Positions 46,000 through 57,489 of a stretch of DNA of 64,000 bases are shown in pieces. The first letter of the stretch is position 1; every line of letters starts with the position of its first letter. The stretch spans positions 434,001 through 498,000 of the forward strand of contig JBANDB010000001.1 in the NCBI GenBank assembly GCA_037576215.1, given 5' to 3'. The position numbers and the translations under genes were made by a program. Source of the stretch: Armillaria gallica. Lineage: Eukaryota > Basidiomycota > Agaricomycetes > Agaricales > Physalacriaceae. The notes beneath the pieces are model-generated. The model did not search any database and was not told the DNA's origin. It was given only the letters and a program-made list of their open reading frames with translations.

Positions 46000-47500
46000 A
46001 CACGTGGGAGAAAACGATCTCTTTTCTCGACCATGATCATCGTGCACCCAGTGCACCGCTGCTTATTTTATCCCGCTGGTGGCAGATCCAGCGATGCGCT
46101 TGCCTTTAGGCTTCCAAGAGCCAGTATAGGACCATCAACCAGCGAAAAGCCATGCAAAATGGGGCTTTTGAGAATTGGGCGTGGGGTAAACATGGTGTGT
46201 TACCTTTCCCTCTGCAGAGAACGACGGATCTCATGAACAATACAGACACTGCCGACGCCGACGACACTATCCATTGCCACACTGGGGCTTCGCTCGATGC
46301 GACCGCATACGTGCAGATTTTCCTCCCACTACTCATGACAGACATGGATCGTCCGCGTTTACCCCTTACCGTCGCAGAAAGGCTGTCTCTTATACTCCCA
46401 TTCACATTCCCAATGCCTGGCTTGTCTTCCATGAGAACAAAATACGAACACAGTGTCATTCTCTGAACGGCGCGCCCCAAGGGTCCCAGATATATCTCCA
46501 GCTACTCGTCGCTCTCACTTGCTTTGGTGGTGGTCACGTCTACCGCGCAGGAGGGAGGCATAATCATTCGCGTCCCTCACGCTACTCGGCTCTCACAAGA
46601 ATGGGCGTTCGGGATATCTTTGACTTTTCGTTCAGTCTCGATGGCAAAAGCTATCTTAGACAGTCGAAGAAAACCGGCAGTGACATGATAGCAATGCGCT
46701 ATCACTGTTCTCGTCTCGCACAGATCCTGTAAATGACGACGAATACTTCCCACTCCCCGAATATGTGTTGTGTCACTCATTAGTGCGGCGACTCGAGCTC
46801 CAATGCCACGGCCCATGCATCATGGGTTGCTCTCCAACGAGGTCTTGATCGCGGTCTATGCACATTTCGCATATGTACATTTTCAGAGCTCTTCGTCAGC
46901 GCCGGCCGGCAGAAGTCTAGGTGGTCAGACCTGTCGTAGCGCCTACCTTCAATGCTCCATACAGCACGACCTCGTAAATTGAACCTGACGATGACATCTT
47001 TACAAATGCAAAGGATAGAGATGGTGAACGTTGTTGGTTTCCTCTCCATAACCTTTATCTGAGGTATGTTCGTAAATATCCACCCAATTGTGTCCTTCTC
47101 ATTGAGCTGCAGGACCAAGCACCAGTATCTTAGTACCGACCTTTTGGTCAAATTGAACCAGAAATCGGACGTCTTCACACCTGTCCATTCCTGAGACGGT
47201 GCACGATTCGATGTTGATCAAGCACAGTATGGTCCTCTTGGATATGCAGCCCTCGCCTAACGGTCCTAACGTTCAGCTCTCGTATTCCTTCACGCACCCC
47301 CATTCAATGGGGCACTGTGTTTGATCATTGGGACCGTCGTTCTACACTGTCCCTATCATCGAACACGACTCTACTGCCGTTCTTCCTCCCTCGTCTGCTA
47401 TACACGACAAGGAGAGCTCCTCTGGTCTCCCCCCTACCTGCTATCTTATTGTTACCAGTTACTTAGTAAGTCTCATCAGAACTCGTACGTATTATAGCCC
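46000..47500. repeat. Block C, copy 3
   Basis: This is the closest relative of 39330-40960 and precedes GST pseudogene 4. Open frames at 46274-46732 (+) and 46816-46577 (-) overlap, and neither has a recognisable domain. Confidence 0.55.
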
Positions 47501-47532
47501 AAGCTGAATGACATTCCCTGCACAGTCCCAGC

Positions 47533-48266
47533 ATGATTACTCTGTACGACCTTCCGTTCAAGGCAGCCAATTCTCCGGGGACTGATTATCAGGTATGGGT
47601 GTATCTCGCTGCAGGCGCGTTCTGGACCTAATTGACAACGTTAAGGATGCCCTATCAGACTGTCTATGTCGAGCTCCTAGACATCGAGGCTCTCGCCAAG
47701 AAGATCGGCGCCTCGCCCACTAGCACGAAGCCCGATGGTGTCTCGCCCTTCTACACCATCCCCATCCTCCAAGACGGCTCCACTGGCGCCGTAGTCTCCG
47801 ACTCTGTTGCCATAGCAGCCTACCTCGACAAAACGTACCCCTCCTCCGAGCCCATGCTCATCCTAACCGGGACGATGACCCTTCAGCTCGCTTTCGCCGA
47901 TGCGATCAATGACGCCTTTAACCATCTCCGGTCGCCTCTATTTTATTCGGACATGGCAGTGAAGATGAATGACCGGAAGATAGTGTATAAGAGAATGAAG
48001 CTCATGTTGGAGGCTCCAGGGGGTGAGGAGCAGGAGAAGTTGTGGGGAATGATGGGAGGGACCCTGGGGAAGATGAACAGATTGTTGGAAGGAAGTGAGG
48101 AGTGAAACGTGTTTTTCCCGACATAACGATTTGCGCCTCTTTGTGTTTCACGAGGAGAGTGGTCGAAAGAGGAGAGCGAGCAGTGGAACGGACATCACCC
48201 ATTGGAATGATGGAGATGGGGAAAGTACGCTGGAAAGTTTCAAGCCCTATGAGAAATTTCCGCAGG
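47533..48266 (+). pseudogene. GST pseudogene 4 (nearly full length, frameshifted)
   Basis: The ATG and MITLYDLPFKAANSPGT are preserved, with a 53-nt intron at 47593-47645. The YALNL... segment at the start of exon 2 is deleted, so exons 1 and 2 join out of frame. A 157-codon frame then covers MPYQTVYVELLDIEALAKKI to KMNRLLEGSEE. A deletion of about 22 bases in front of the conserved FADTAIC motif brings a stop at 48105, after which C-terminal GST sequence continues in other frames to about 48266. Unlike copies 2 and 3 it keeps the C-terminal half. Confidence 0.9.
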
Positions 48267-48780
48267 CAAGGACGGCGAATACTCAGTTCCATTCAGGGAT
48301 TCTTTCGACAAGCATGACGCGGTATTTCTTCGCCGGCGTTTAAAGACAAACGTCCTCCTGACGACAACGTGGTTGGAGAGAGAAGAAAATCATGATTCAG
48401 TGATGTCGGTCCATTTCACGTGGTAGTACAAGGCTGTGGCTCTTACAATACTCTTCAGCGTGTTGATCAAGTAGAGTCCGGTTGGTACTGTTGTCCAATA
48501 ATGAACTGTTTCATTATCATTAATCATTGGTAGACTCCGCTAATATCCCTGTCTCTTGAGTTCCGTTGGAATCCGTTCGGGACGGCACGGCTTCTGGGAA
48601 AGTTTCCTTCGTCAATATTGGCCCATGTGACGGAACTTCACGGAATTCCTCGCAAGAGCTTTGAACAGATTGTATTCATCGTTCGGCTGGCCATGATGAA
48701 TGCAGAACGGGGACACTCCCACGTTTTTCATGTCCTATATGTACGAGTATGCTGTTCTTCTGTCGAGTCTGAGTTCAGTT
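48267..48780. other. Spacer after GST pseudogene 4
   Basis: I see no gene or repeat that I can name here. Confidence 0.3.
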
Positions 48781-49621
48781 GACGTATATTCGTACGATCG
48801 AGGGGTATCAATATTGGAATGCCGGATAACGACAAGCTATTTGTTGAACAATTCAATGGAAGGAACTAGTATCCTTCGATAAACTGTAATTCTGTTGCAT
48901 CGGGTATCACACCTCCGAGATCGGTATAATGATGGTGCCTCACTTCATGTGTATTCTTCGATGTCTCTTGGCGAAATCTGGACTCCTTGGCATCCGCGAC
49001 TACTGTGACGCGGCGGAGGCACATGCGACTAATAGGCGCGCTCACGTTGATTGGTTTTGGGATTCCCCATTTTACCACTGATGACGCAGTAGAGGCACAG
49101 GCGTCGTCTTACTTTTCCCTCCATTCATGGATCTAGATTCCATCTTGTATATTGACGTGAGGCGTGTAAGTAGTATAGTCCAAGTTAACTACTGGCACTT
49201 ATGAACTCGAGATGATACCTAATCTCATCAATGGTTCCGGTAAATTTCAGTCTCTCGTAACGCTTCCTGTTAAAGTCGTGGCCCTATTTTGTCTTCGGTT
49301 ATCATTGACCGGACTTGAGCATTCTGAACTCGGTTGCTAAGGGACTAAAGTGGCAGAAAGATAATCAGGAGATCACTATTATATAAGTCCGATGATCACT
49401 GGCTCAATTAATCGACGTTATATGTAGATCATCAAGATCAGGCACGGAGGTACTGTTACGAATATTATGAGCCAGTAAGTAGCGACTCGTAAGCGCATAA
49501 CGGTAGTATGCATAAACCCATCTAGATGAATCAAGCTCTGATCTTGTGCCATCCCTCCACTGCGCATTCATGCATAGTACGAGCCAAGCTACTACCTGGT
49601 GAGTAGTCTGCCGTCTTGATT

Positions 49622-50127
49622 TTACTGGTAGAAGCTGCAGGCGGGACAATAAGAATCGATATGGGGAGCTGTTGAGAAGGTTAGCAAGAAAGAATAGAAA
49701 TATCGAAGTGATTACAATCGCACAGTACTGTTCAGGAAAGCGACGGCTGTAAAATATTGCTTAATACAAAGTCACAGTGCACCAGATGGTACAGACTTAC
49801 TACTGCCAACAAGTCCGCAGACAAGCCGGCGGTTTGCAGCTCGCAGGATGGAAAAGGCTAAACTTGCAGTTGGACTGCTCGCATTGAATCTAGAAAGATA
49901 GACGGCAAACAATGAGAGAAATGCAGCGCGAGTAGAAATACATTGTCGTACGTATTCTTCAGGCTAAGTTTGTAGAGGTCAGCACAAGTTCATATGTTTG
50001 GATACTAAGGACGCACAAGAGTGTAAGCATGACCGCATCGAATGTAGATATTCCTGACTCTGAAAACCAGGTTATTGGGAGAGCGGATGCAGCGATAAGA
50101 TGTAGCTTACTGGCGACGGCGGCACAT
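49622..50127 (-). CDS. P7: small Cys/His-rich protein, six exons
   Basis: This is an intact gene of 76 aa, shortened at the C-terminus by an earlier stop (ACSFYQ-stop). Exons are 50127-50111, 50059-50017, 49963-49952 (micro-exon, PEEY), 49889-49801, 49746-49724 and 49668-49622. Introns are 51-62 nt and GT-AG. The protein begins MCRRRQVRNIYIRCGHAYTL and contains IQCEQSNCKFSLFHP, LRTCWQYRRFPEQYSPHID and YCPAC. All family Cys/His positions are kept. A TTTATAAG box lies at 50217. It is most similar to P8. Function is unknown. Confidence 0.87.
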
Positions 50128-50216
50128 TGTAATAGAATGGAAGAGAGGGGATAAGGGTTTATTGCGATGCTGAAAGGCAAGTGGAAGGATGGAGGAGGCC
50201 ACAGTCGACCTTTCTG

Positions 50217-50224
50217 TTTATAAG
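50217..50224 (-). promoter_or_regulatory. TATA-like box of P7
   Basis: TTTATAAG lies about 90 nt upstream of the P7 ATG. Confidence 0.5.
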
Positions 50225-50770
50225 CTAGTAAGACCGCGATGTTATCTTGTATCAAGTAATCCCTCAAGGACAATGTTGCCCGTACTATGCTGTGTTTCCG
50301 GCAGAGAGAGAAAGCGCTTGACATATCGAGCATTACTATTCAAGGCGCTTGACTTACCGACAATGACCGTCGGAAGTCAGGCTCTGAGCCACTTCACTGT
50401 TGTGTAAGCTGCCCATGAACGGCCTGTATTCACCACCATTTTACAGGCAGCTCGGTCCGAAATTCTGAGGCATACAAGCATAGCGAAGGTTTTGAACCCA
50501 TGATATGATCAATAACAAATTTCTCCCTTCTTGATCGCACGTCATAGATGATGCACATGAGCTGAAATTGATATTGAAGAAATGAGACGACGGTTTGCTT
50601 ACTGGACCAAGATAATACAGAAGCATCAAATCTACGGCGTTTGCAAAGCCGCGTGCATCTCGAGGCCACCAATAAAACCATAAATGCCTAGGAAGACTGG
50701 TAGGAACAAAAGCCGGAATCCAGATTTGAGAGTCGTTTTTCCCAGACAGAAAAAGTAGCCTTTTCAACTC

Positions 50771-51017
50771 CACAGCAGAGGCCAGTGCGTTTCTGCTGGT
50801 CAAAAACGAAGCCCTAAAAGGTATCAATTTAGCGAAGCCTTTCTCGATCCAGAAAAGGCCGTCGGTTAAACGGCAATGAAAAACTTTACCTCCTACGGAA
50901 ACAATGGACTTAGGGTATCTTCTCGTTTTACGGAGCGCAAACCAAGGGAGTAAGAACGGAAACTGGAATCGGAACTTTTTAAGGTCCTGTTTTAAGCTAT
51001 TAAAAGTGCATGCAGTG
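50771..51017. mobile_element. 247-bp MITE in block B (unit with P7)
   Basis: The element runs from CACAGCAGAGGCCAG to GCATGCAGTG and interrupts a stretch that is continuous in the other block B copies (AACT/TCGAATTCGG). A related element lies at 54100. The ends are imperfect inverted repeats of about 12-15 bp, and the flanks look like an imperfect 3-bp duplication (CTC/CTT). Confidence 0.6.
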
Positions 51018-51430
51018 CTTCGAATTCGGTGATAAACGCCGATCTCAGTTATTGCATGCATTTCACACTTACCTCGAAAGTCTCGAAGGATACTGAAAGA
51101 GGAACGACGAACGGAGAAGCCTTGCGAATGAGTGTTTTGAGAACGTCCTCAGCATAGTTGCTCTCGAGATGCGCGTGGCAGTATTCTATCTCTCAAGAGA
51201 ACGAGCACAGGGTATCATCAACTTGGATGCTGAGATGGCCGTCAGGATGCAGACTTCTTTTCAATAGAGTCCTGAATGAGGCCATCAAGCTTCTTTTCAC
51301 AACGAGCTCCGGCCACTGACCATAGTACTGACCGTGCCCGCTGAAGATTTCGCCTGGCTTCAAGATCAGCACGGGAAGAGAAAAAGGTCCAAGACAAGTT
51401 CGATCTGATCTTACGAATTTATGATAGGCT

Positions 51431-52554
51431 GCTAGGCTGGTGTCGCAAGCGACTGCGCAGGCTGTGGATCTAAGCGCAGTCTCGAAACCTGGGCCTGAGC
51501 TCCCATAGCTTCGTAGAATAGCGGTTCTTCAGTGTCACTGTTCACATGCCATCCTAACAAGGCAGGTAATCCGAGGAAAAGACGCCCTGCGTTGGCACTC
51601 GGGCCATTAAACGCGGGCAAAAATCAATCAGGTAAGAAAGTCGAGGATAAGACGAACGCCTGCATGGGCCTGGGATGGTCCTTAGCTACCAATTCCTGAA
51701 CCAAAGATGTGATGAGAGACTCAGCAAAGACGAAGCGCGATAAAAAAGCAGGAGGACCACGACAAGGCGAAATGATGACCAGCACTGCTCTCAATTACAG
51801 TAGCCACTTACTAGGACTAACAGGTTCACGCAGATGGTGGTTACTGAGATCGGGATGCCGACTAGTCCGGGACGGAAAAGGTGCGTCCCGTCACGTGTAC
51901 ATTCAGCTCTCTTCACCACTGACCAGTGTTCTACGAATGGCTCACGAATCCGGCTGCTGCACCGTACTCGATATTATCCCCTGGTATTTAAACCGCCGTA
52001 AAATCTTTCACAGGAGCTGAGATCTTCGGTATTCTTGGGTGTGGGGTACCTTTCGTATTTGGGTGGAGTGGATTGTTCGTCTCTTGCGTTACAAAGGTTC
52101 ATCGGTATGGTTATAATTCGTAAGCTCAAGACAAACCTCTTCCTTATGTTCTCCGTCGAACAAACTACGACTCTCAGTCTCAGATAAAAGCTGATCCGAC
52201 GACACAGGAACGGAAAGTGTGGAAAAGGAACCAGAATGTTAGTTGGTATGACCTGTACTAGATGTGTGCGTTACACTTCTGTCTTTGTGTCTCTCAATCT
52301 AATTGCCGTTCCCATCTCGGACAGTACTATTACTCGCCTACCGACACCCACACTTTACGCGCTGTGACCAGAATCGTAGACAGTGAACGAGGGTGCTAAG
52401 AAATCTACGAACGAAAGGGTTATTAGGCTCGGGACCACGCAATAGACAAGTCGCAGAGGGAATGGTCGACAAACCTGCTTTGTGAATGCAACCATACTAT
52501 TTGTTTGGCTTCCATTCAACTGCCTTCAATTCAAGTCTTGCTCCTTTCATCCCT
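51431..52554. other. Flank after block B (P7 unit)
   Basis: The part 51.6-52.0 kb is repeated at 56.2-56.65 kb (shared CCAATTCCTGAA and ATTATCCCCTGGTATT). No gene is seen. Confidence 0.4.
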
Positions 52555-53225
52555 GTCTGGGCATGATGGTAAGAAAGCTAAATTATTTGGTTTTGTTTGA
52601 CTCTCTGGCTCAATCAAAAATCGAACGTCTTGACGCCGCATTTGAACGCGACTACCGCCGTTGTTCCTTACTCATCTAGACTCGAATGTTCGTATCGATT
52701 CGACTAGAACAGGCTGCCATCATCAATGAGCCAGCACTGGCATCATCGTCGAAGGCCTAGCTAACACCACGCCGGCACACCATCGTCTCTTCCTTCCACC
52801 ACCTGCGCACGAAAATGAAGGAGTCCATGTTTATACCGCAGTTGTAGGGTCCCCGTCAACACCGACACGTCGACTGAATGCTTAGGTCTATGCACAGGTA
52901 CCTAATCTACGAGTATCCATAAATCGGCTTCCCAGGCTAATTTTTTCTTTCGCTTAGGCTATCTCCAATGTACCCGACGAAAAGCTCTGCTCCATGCGAC
53001 ACCCTCAGATCTCAAGCTCTGAAATGTCCTATAGTTCGAGTCTGGCTATAAGCGCTCGCAAATTCCATACGCCACTCCCCAAAAATGATCCACTACTATT
53101 GGTCCACAACGAGGCCCCACGTCATCTGAACGAGATTCCGGCCCTGGTCCATACATTTCGCCTGCAGAGCTTTTCAGTCTTAGGCAGCACCGGCGCGGTC
53201 CTACGTCCTCGTGGACAGATTCTTC
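52555..53225. repeat. Segment duplicated at 63352-64000
   Basis: The two copies are nearly the same (GATGGTAAGAAAGCTAAATT, GCCATCATCAATGAGCCAGC and others). The second lacks about 95 bases corresponding to 53066-53160. Both contain a clear intron-like piece ending in a pyrimidine tract and TTAG (52958) or CTAG, flanked by short coding-like frames (TDTSTECLGLCTG / YLQCTRRKALL). Confidence 0.8.
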
Positions 53226-53459
53226 TATTCACGACGATCCTGGAGCGCCTTCGATACCTCATCTCCTCCTTCATCTCCGAAAGCGTCCACGACCTAGTGC
53301 TGAAGCCATGCGAGCACCTCAAGGGAAAGCCAAAGGTCCTACCCTCGAAACCTCGCAAGGACTGCCAGTGACGAGCTGTATCCAAGCTACAACAATGATG
53401 ATAGGCGTTGAACGTTGATGATTCATCGAAGCGTAACCTAAACTTGTCCCGACTGCGAG

Positions 53460-53906
53460 GACACCCAGCCTTACGCGACCATCCCCTCCGTTAATAAACT
53501 CATTCAAGTGCAATACGGTGCTCTTGAATATGCGAACCTCGAAAACGTCGCCACATGTCAGCCCAACTTCGACGGGATTCTGCGTCGGATCACTGGTGTA
53601 TTGCTGTCCCTTTCAATTCATTCTCATATCGACCATCAAAGACGACTTCACCTGCGCCATTGTCCCTCGCCTATTAACAACACGTACCCCCATAGTAGCA
53701 CTCCAAACTTCTCCGATATTAAGTTCTTTCTCCATCCCCGCAATTAAGAAACGGTACCCGAAGAAGCTGCGATGTGGACAAAGGTGGAGGTAGACTTTGG
53801 GAGGATTGAGTCCGAAGACGACTGGTGCAGCTTCGACGCGATGATTTACGCGTCTCGGGAGAACTGGGCGGGCAGGAGTCAAGCTGACATATATTCGTAC
53901 AATTGA
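53460..53906 (+). CDS. 3' part of an unidentified spliced gene
   Basis: Three exons join in frame: 53460-53595, 53642-53683 and 53749-53906, with GT-AG introns of 46 and 65 nt. They give 111 residues and a TGA stop. The reading is DTQPYATIPSVNKLIQVQYG, ...NFDGILRRIT / DDFTCAIVPRLLTT / QTVPEEAAMWTKVEVDFGRI and EDDWCSFDAMIYASRENWAG, ending DIYSYN. Removing the introns removes all stops, and the sequence reads like a real protein. I do not recognise the family. Upstream exons probably lie in 52.9-53.4 kb, where a long open frame (52994-53371) occurs, but I could not place that junction. Only the last few codons have an echo at 48.79 kb. Confidence 0.42.
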
Positions 53907-54099
53907 GGCATGGAATGACAGAGAACGACCATTTATTTATTGAGAAATTCAACGGGACTATCTAGCACCCCATTCGGTAACAGATAAACAGCGTGATTTT
54001 GTTGCATCGGGTATCACATCTCCGATACCGGTATAATGTGTGCTTTATTCTTTGAAATCTCGTGTCAGAATCTGGACTCTTGAGCATCCGCGACTGATA

Positions 54100-54352
54100 C
54101 ACAGCAGAGGCCAGTTCATTTTAACTGGTAAAAAACGAAACCTTAAAAGGTTTTGATTTAGCGAAGCCTTTCCCGGTCCTGAAAAGGCCATCGGTAAAAC
54201 GGTATGAACAACTTTTCCCCCTATAGAACAATGGACTTGAGGTACCTTTTCGTTTTACAGCGGGAAAAACAAGGGCGTAAAAACTGAAGCTGAAATCGAA
54301 ACCATTTAAGGTCTCGTTTTAGGCCATTAAAAATGTACCAGCCTCTGCAGTG
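54100..54352. mobile_element. 253-bp MITE
   Basis: The ends CACAGCAGAGGCCAG and CCAGCCTCTGCAGTG are inverted repeats with a few mismatches. The duplicate locus at about 49.02 kb lacks the element (GCGACTAATAGGCGCG), so the site is ATA, duplicated as ATA...ATA. Together with the copy at 50771 this defines a small family with a 3-bp target duplication, the size seen in PIF/Harbinger elements. Confidence 0.68.
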
Positions 54353-54869
54353 ATAGGCGCGCTCACGTTGATTACTTTTTGGGATTCCCCATTTTACCAC
54401 TGATGATGCGGTAGAGGCACGGGCGTCGTCAGGTTACTTTTCCCTCCGTTTATGGATTTAGGTTCTCTCTTGTGTATTGACGTGAGGTGTGTAGTATGGT
54501 TCAAGTCAACTACTGACACTGATGAGCCCGAAATGATACCTAGTTCTTATCAATGGTTCCAGTAAACTTCAGCCTCTCGTAATGCTCCCTGTTAAAGTTA
54601 CAACCTTACTCTGTATTCGATTATCATTGACCGGACTTGAGCATTCAGGGACCAAAGTGGTGGAAAGATAACCAGGAGATCACTATTATATAAATCCGAT
54701 CACTGGCTCATTTAATCGACGTAACATGTAGATCATTAAGATCAGGCACGGAGGCACTGCTACCAATATTATGCGTGAGTAAGTACTGAGTAAGTGTATA
54801 TACTGCTAGCTATCCGATGAACCAAGCTCTAATCTTATGACGCAGTCAAGCCATTACCCTCGTGGGTCG

Positions 54870-55389
54870 TCAGCCATCTTCATTTGACTGGTAGAAGCTG
54901 CAGGCAGGACAATAAGAATCGATATGGGGGGCTGTCGAGAAGGTTAGCAAGAAATAATAGAAATATATAAGTGATTCAAGTCGCACAGTACTGTTCAGGA
55001 AAGCGACGGCTGTAATAGATCAGTCACTATAAAGTCGTAGTGCCAGATGGTCCAGGACTTACTATTGCCAACAGGTCCGCAGACAAGCTGGCGGTTTGCA
55101 TTTCGCAGGATGGAAAAGGCTAAACTTGCAGTTGGACTGCTCGCATGGAATCTAGAAAGACAGACGGCAAAAAATGAGAGAAATGCAGCGCACGTAAAAA
55201 TACATTGTCGTACGTATTCTTCACGCTAAGTTTGTGGAGGTCAGCACAGGTTCATATGTTCGGATACTAAGGACGCACAAGAGTGTAAGCATGACCGCAT
55301 CGAGTGTAGACATTCCTGACACTGAAAACCAGGTTATTGGGAGAGCGGATGCAGTGGTATGGTGTAGCTTACTAACGGCGGCAGCACAT
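54870..55389 (-). CDS. P8: small Cys/His-rich protein, six exons
   Basis: This is an intact gene of 81 aa. Exons are 55389-55373, 55321-55279, 55225-55214 (micro-exon, REEY), 55151-55063, 55009-54987 and 54931-54870. Introns are 51-62 nt and GT-AG. The protein begins MCCRRYVRNVYTRCGHAYTL and contains IPCEQSNCKFSLFHPAKCK, LRTCWQYRRFPEQYSPHID and YCPAC, ending YQSNEDG. All family Cys/His positions are retained even though the adjacent residues differ from P7 (RCE to PCE, ASC to AKC). A TTTATAAG box lies 79 nt upstream (55468). Function is unknown. Confidence 0.87.
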
Positions 55390-55467
55390 TGTAATAGAGT
55401 GGAGGAGGGGTTTATTGCGATGCTGAAAGGCAAGTGAGGATGGAGGAGGCCACAGTCGACCTTTCTG

Positions 55468-55475
55468 TTTATAAG
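55468..55475 (-). promoter_or_regulatory. TATA-like box of P8
   Basis: TTTATAAG lies 79 nt upstream of the P8 ATG, at the family position. Confidence 0.5.
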
Positions 55476-55599
55476 CTAGTAAGACCGCGATATCATCTTG
55501 TACCAAGTAATCCTTCAAGGACAATGTTGTTGCCCGTACTATGCTGTGTTTCCGGCAGAGAGAGAAAGTGCTCGACCTATCGACAGTGACCGTCGGAAG

Positions 55600-55648
55600 T
55601 CGGAACTTTTTAAGGTCCCGTTCTAAGCTATTAAAAATGCATGTAGTG
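55600..55648. mobile_element. Right-end remnant of the ~250-bp MITE
   Basis: CGGAACTTTTTAAGGTCC through ATGCATGTAGTG matches the right end of the element at 50771 (50975-51017). The rest of the element is deleted here. Confidence 0.5.
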
Positions 55649-56620
55649 CTTCGAATTCGGTGATAAACGCCGATCTCAGCTATTGCATGCGTTTCACACT
55701 TATCTTGAAGGTCTCGAAGGATACTGAAAGAGGAACGAAGAACGGAGAAGCCTTGCGAATGAGTGTTTTGAGAAAGTCCTCAGCAGAGTTGCTCTCGAGA
55801 TGCGCGTGGTAGTATTCTATCTCTCGTGATGGCAGCACAAGGAGACGATCACAGGGTCCATCACCAACTTGGATGCTGAGATGGTCGTCAGGAGGCAGAC
55901 TTCTTTTCAATAGGGTCCTGAATGAGGCCGTCAAACTTCTTTTCACAACGGGCCCCGGCCACTGACCATAGTACTGACCGTGGCGGCTGAAGATTTTGCC
56001 TGGCTTCAAGATCAGCACAGGAAGAGAAAAGGGAACAAGACAAGTTCGGTCCGATCTTACGAGTTTAAGATAGATTGCTAGGCTGGTGTCGCAAGCGATT
56101 GCGCAGGCTGTGAGTCTAAGCGCAATCTCTCGTCTGGGCCTGAGTTCCTATAGCCTCATAGCGGTTGTTGTTCATATGCCATCCTAACAAGGCAAGCAAT
56201 CCGAGGAAGAGACGCCCTGCGTTGGTACTCGGGCCATTAAACGCGGGCAAAGATCAATCAGGTAAACAATTCGAGGATAAGACAAACACCTGCATGGGTC
56301 TAGGGTGGTTCTTAGCTACCAATTCCTGAAACAAAGATGTGATGAGAGGCTCAGCAAAGACGAAGCCCGGTAAAACAGCAGGGGGTCCGCGAAAAGGCGA
56401 ATTGATGACCAGTACTGCTCTCAGTTACAGTAGCTGCTTACCAGGACTGACAGGTTCACGCAGATGTGGTTACTGAGATCGGGTCGCCGGCTAGTCCGGG
56501 ACGGAAAAGGCGTGCCCCGTCACGTGTACACTCAGTTCTCTTCAGTACTTGACGAGTTCAACTTCTACGAATGGCTCATGAATCCGACTGCCGCACCGTA
56601 CTCGATATTATCCCCTGGTA

Positions 56621-57425
56621 TTAAAACCGCTACAAAATAATTCCCAGGAGCTAAGATCTTCACGGACGAAAGGGTTATTCAAGCTCGGGATCACGCAATT
56701 CCGAGTCCCGTGTATACAGGATTCGGTATGCAGGGTTTGGGTGGCGGTGCATTTTCACCACCTCCGAATTTCTCCGTATTCGGCCTATATCGGAAAGATT
56801 CTACTTATCGGCATATCTCGGCACTACTACTGTTTAATATTTAATATTTAATTTAATTTATCTATTTTAATTTGAGCATTAATGCCTTTCCGTTCTCTCC
56901 TGACAAATGTCGCGTCGCTATTGCACTGGCTACGTCGATTTTTTAACTAATATGTAACTAAAATGTCTCTGGTCTTTAGTATCTGACTTTGCTTTTCCAA
57001 TTACTGTGCCATCTCCATGCTCCAAATTGACGGGCTTACTTATCTTGAACAATGGAAATAGGATGCATGTCTGTACGAGCCTGTCCAGACATTGACAATA
57101 GACCCTGTTTTGATACTAAAAAATCGTGATACTGTCCAAATATACTTCGTAATCTCATTGTAGTTTATGAGGTAATCGTACACGGGAGATCGTAAAAATA
57201 TAGCTATGAAACTTTGTCTTCTGAGGCACTGGCTAGGACATGCATCCATGCATTATTGTTCGAGTCCTCCCCCCCTCCCCCCTCACACAGGACTCGGATA
57301 TGCCACGCCCGCGATGGCCCTCCACTTCATAGAGAAGTCGCAGAGGGAATGGGATTTTATGAAACGCTTTGGTCGACGAACTTGCTTTGCGAATGCGACC
57401 ATACTATTTGCTTATAATAACTCAC
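56621..57425. other. AT-rich region without gene
   Basis: TTTAATATT repeats at about 56830-56880 are followed by sequence without domain-bearing frames. A C-rich run is at 57268-57290. The part 57346-57415 is similar to 52455-52505 (GAGGGAATGG, TTTGCGAATGCGACCATACT). Confidence 0.4.
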
Positions 57426-57489
57426 GCGCGAGCGCTACGTTGCAAGGCGACTTATCAATCATCTCGGTTCGAATCCGAGAGGGCCCATA
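57426..57489 (+). repeat. tRNA-derived sequence
   Basis: GCGCGAGCGCT leads to a T-arm CTCGG/TTCGAAT/CCGAG and an AGGGCCC end. The latter would pair perfectly with the GGGCCCT that starts the related element at 45917. It has no insertion at the place where E2 splits the copy at 25.4 kb. Confidence 0.45.

Larger units (their letters stand above)
48781..51430. repeat. Duplicated segment carrying P7
   Basis: This matches 53880-56620 in order: CGGGTATCACA (48900, 54008), CTCACGTTGATT (49041, 54362), TTATATAA (49380, 54688), the P gene and block B. The two are clearly more similar to each other than to the 36-kb and 42-kb units. Confidence 0.75.
53880..56620. repeat. Duplicated segment carrying P8
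   Basis: This is the second copy of 48781-51430, about 5.1 kb further on. It holds its own MITE at 54100-54352 and a remnant MITE end at 55600-55648. Confidence 0.75.

Noticed and set aside
46274..46732. Plus-strand 152-codon open frame in block C
   Set aside because: The corresponding frames in the other block C copies are broken, and an opposite-strand frame is equally open.
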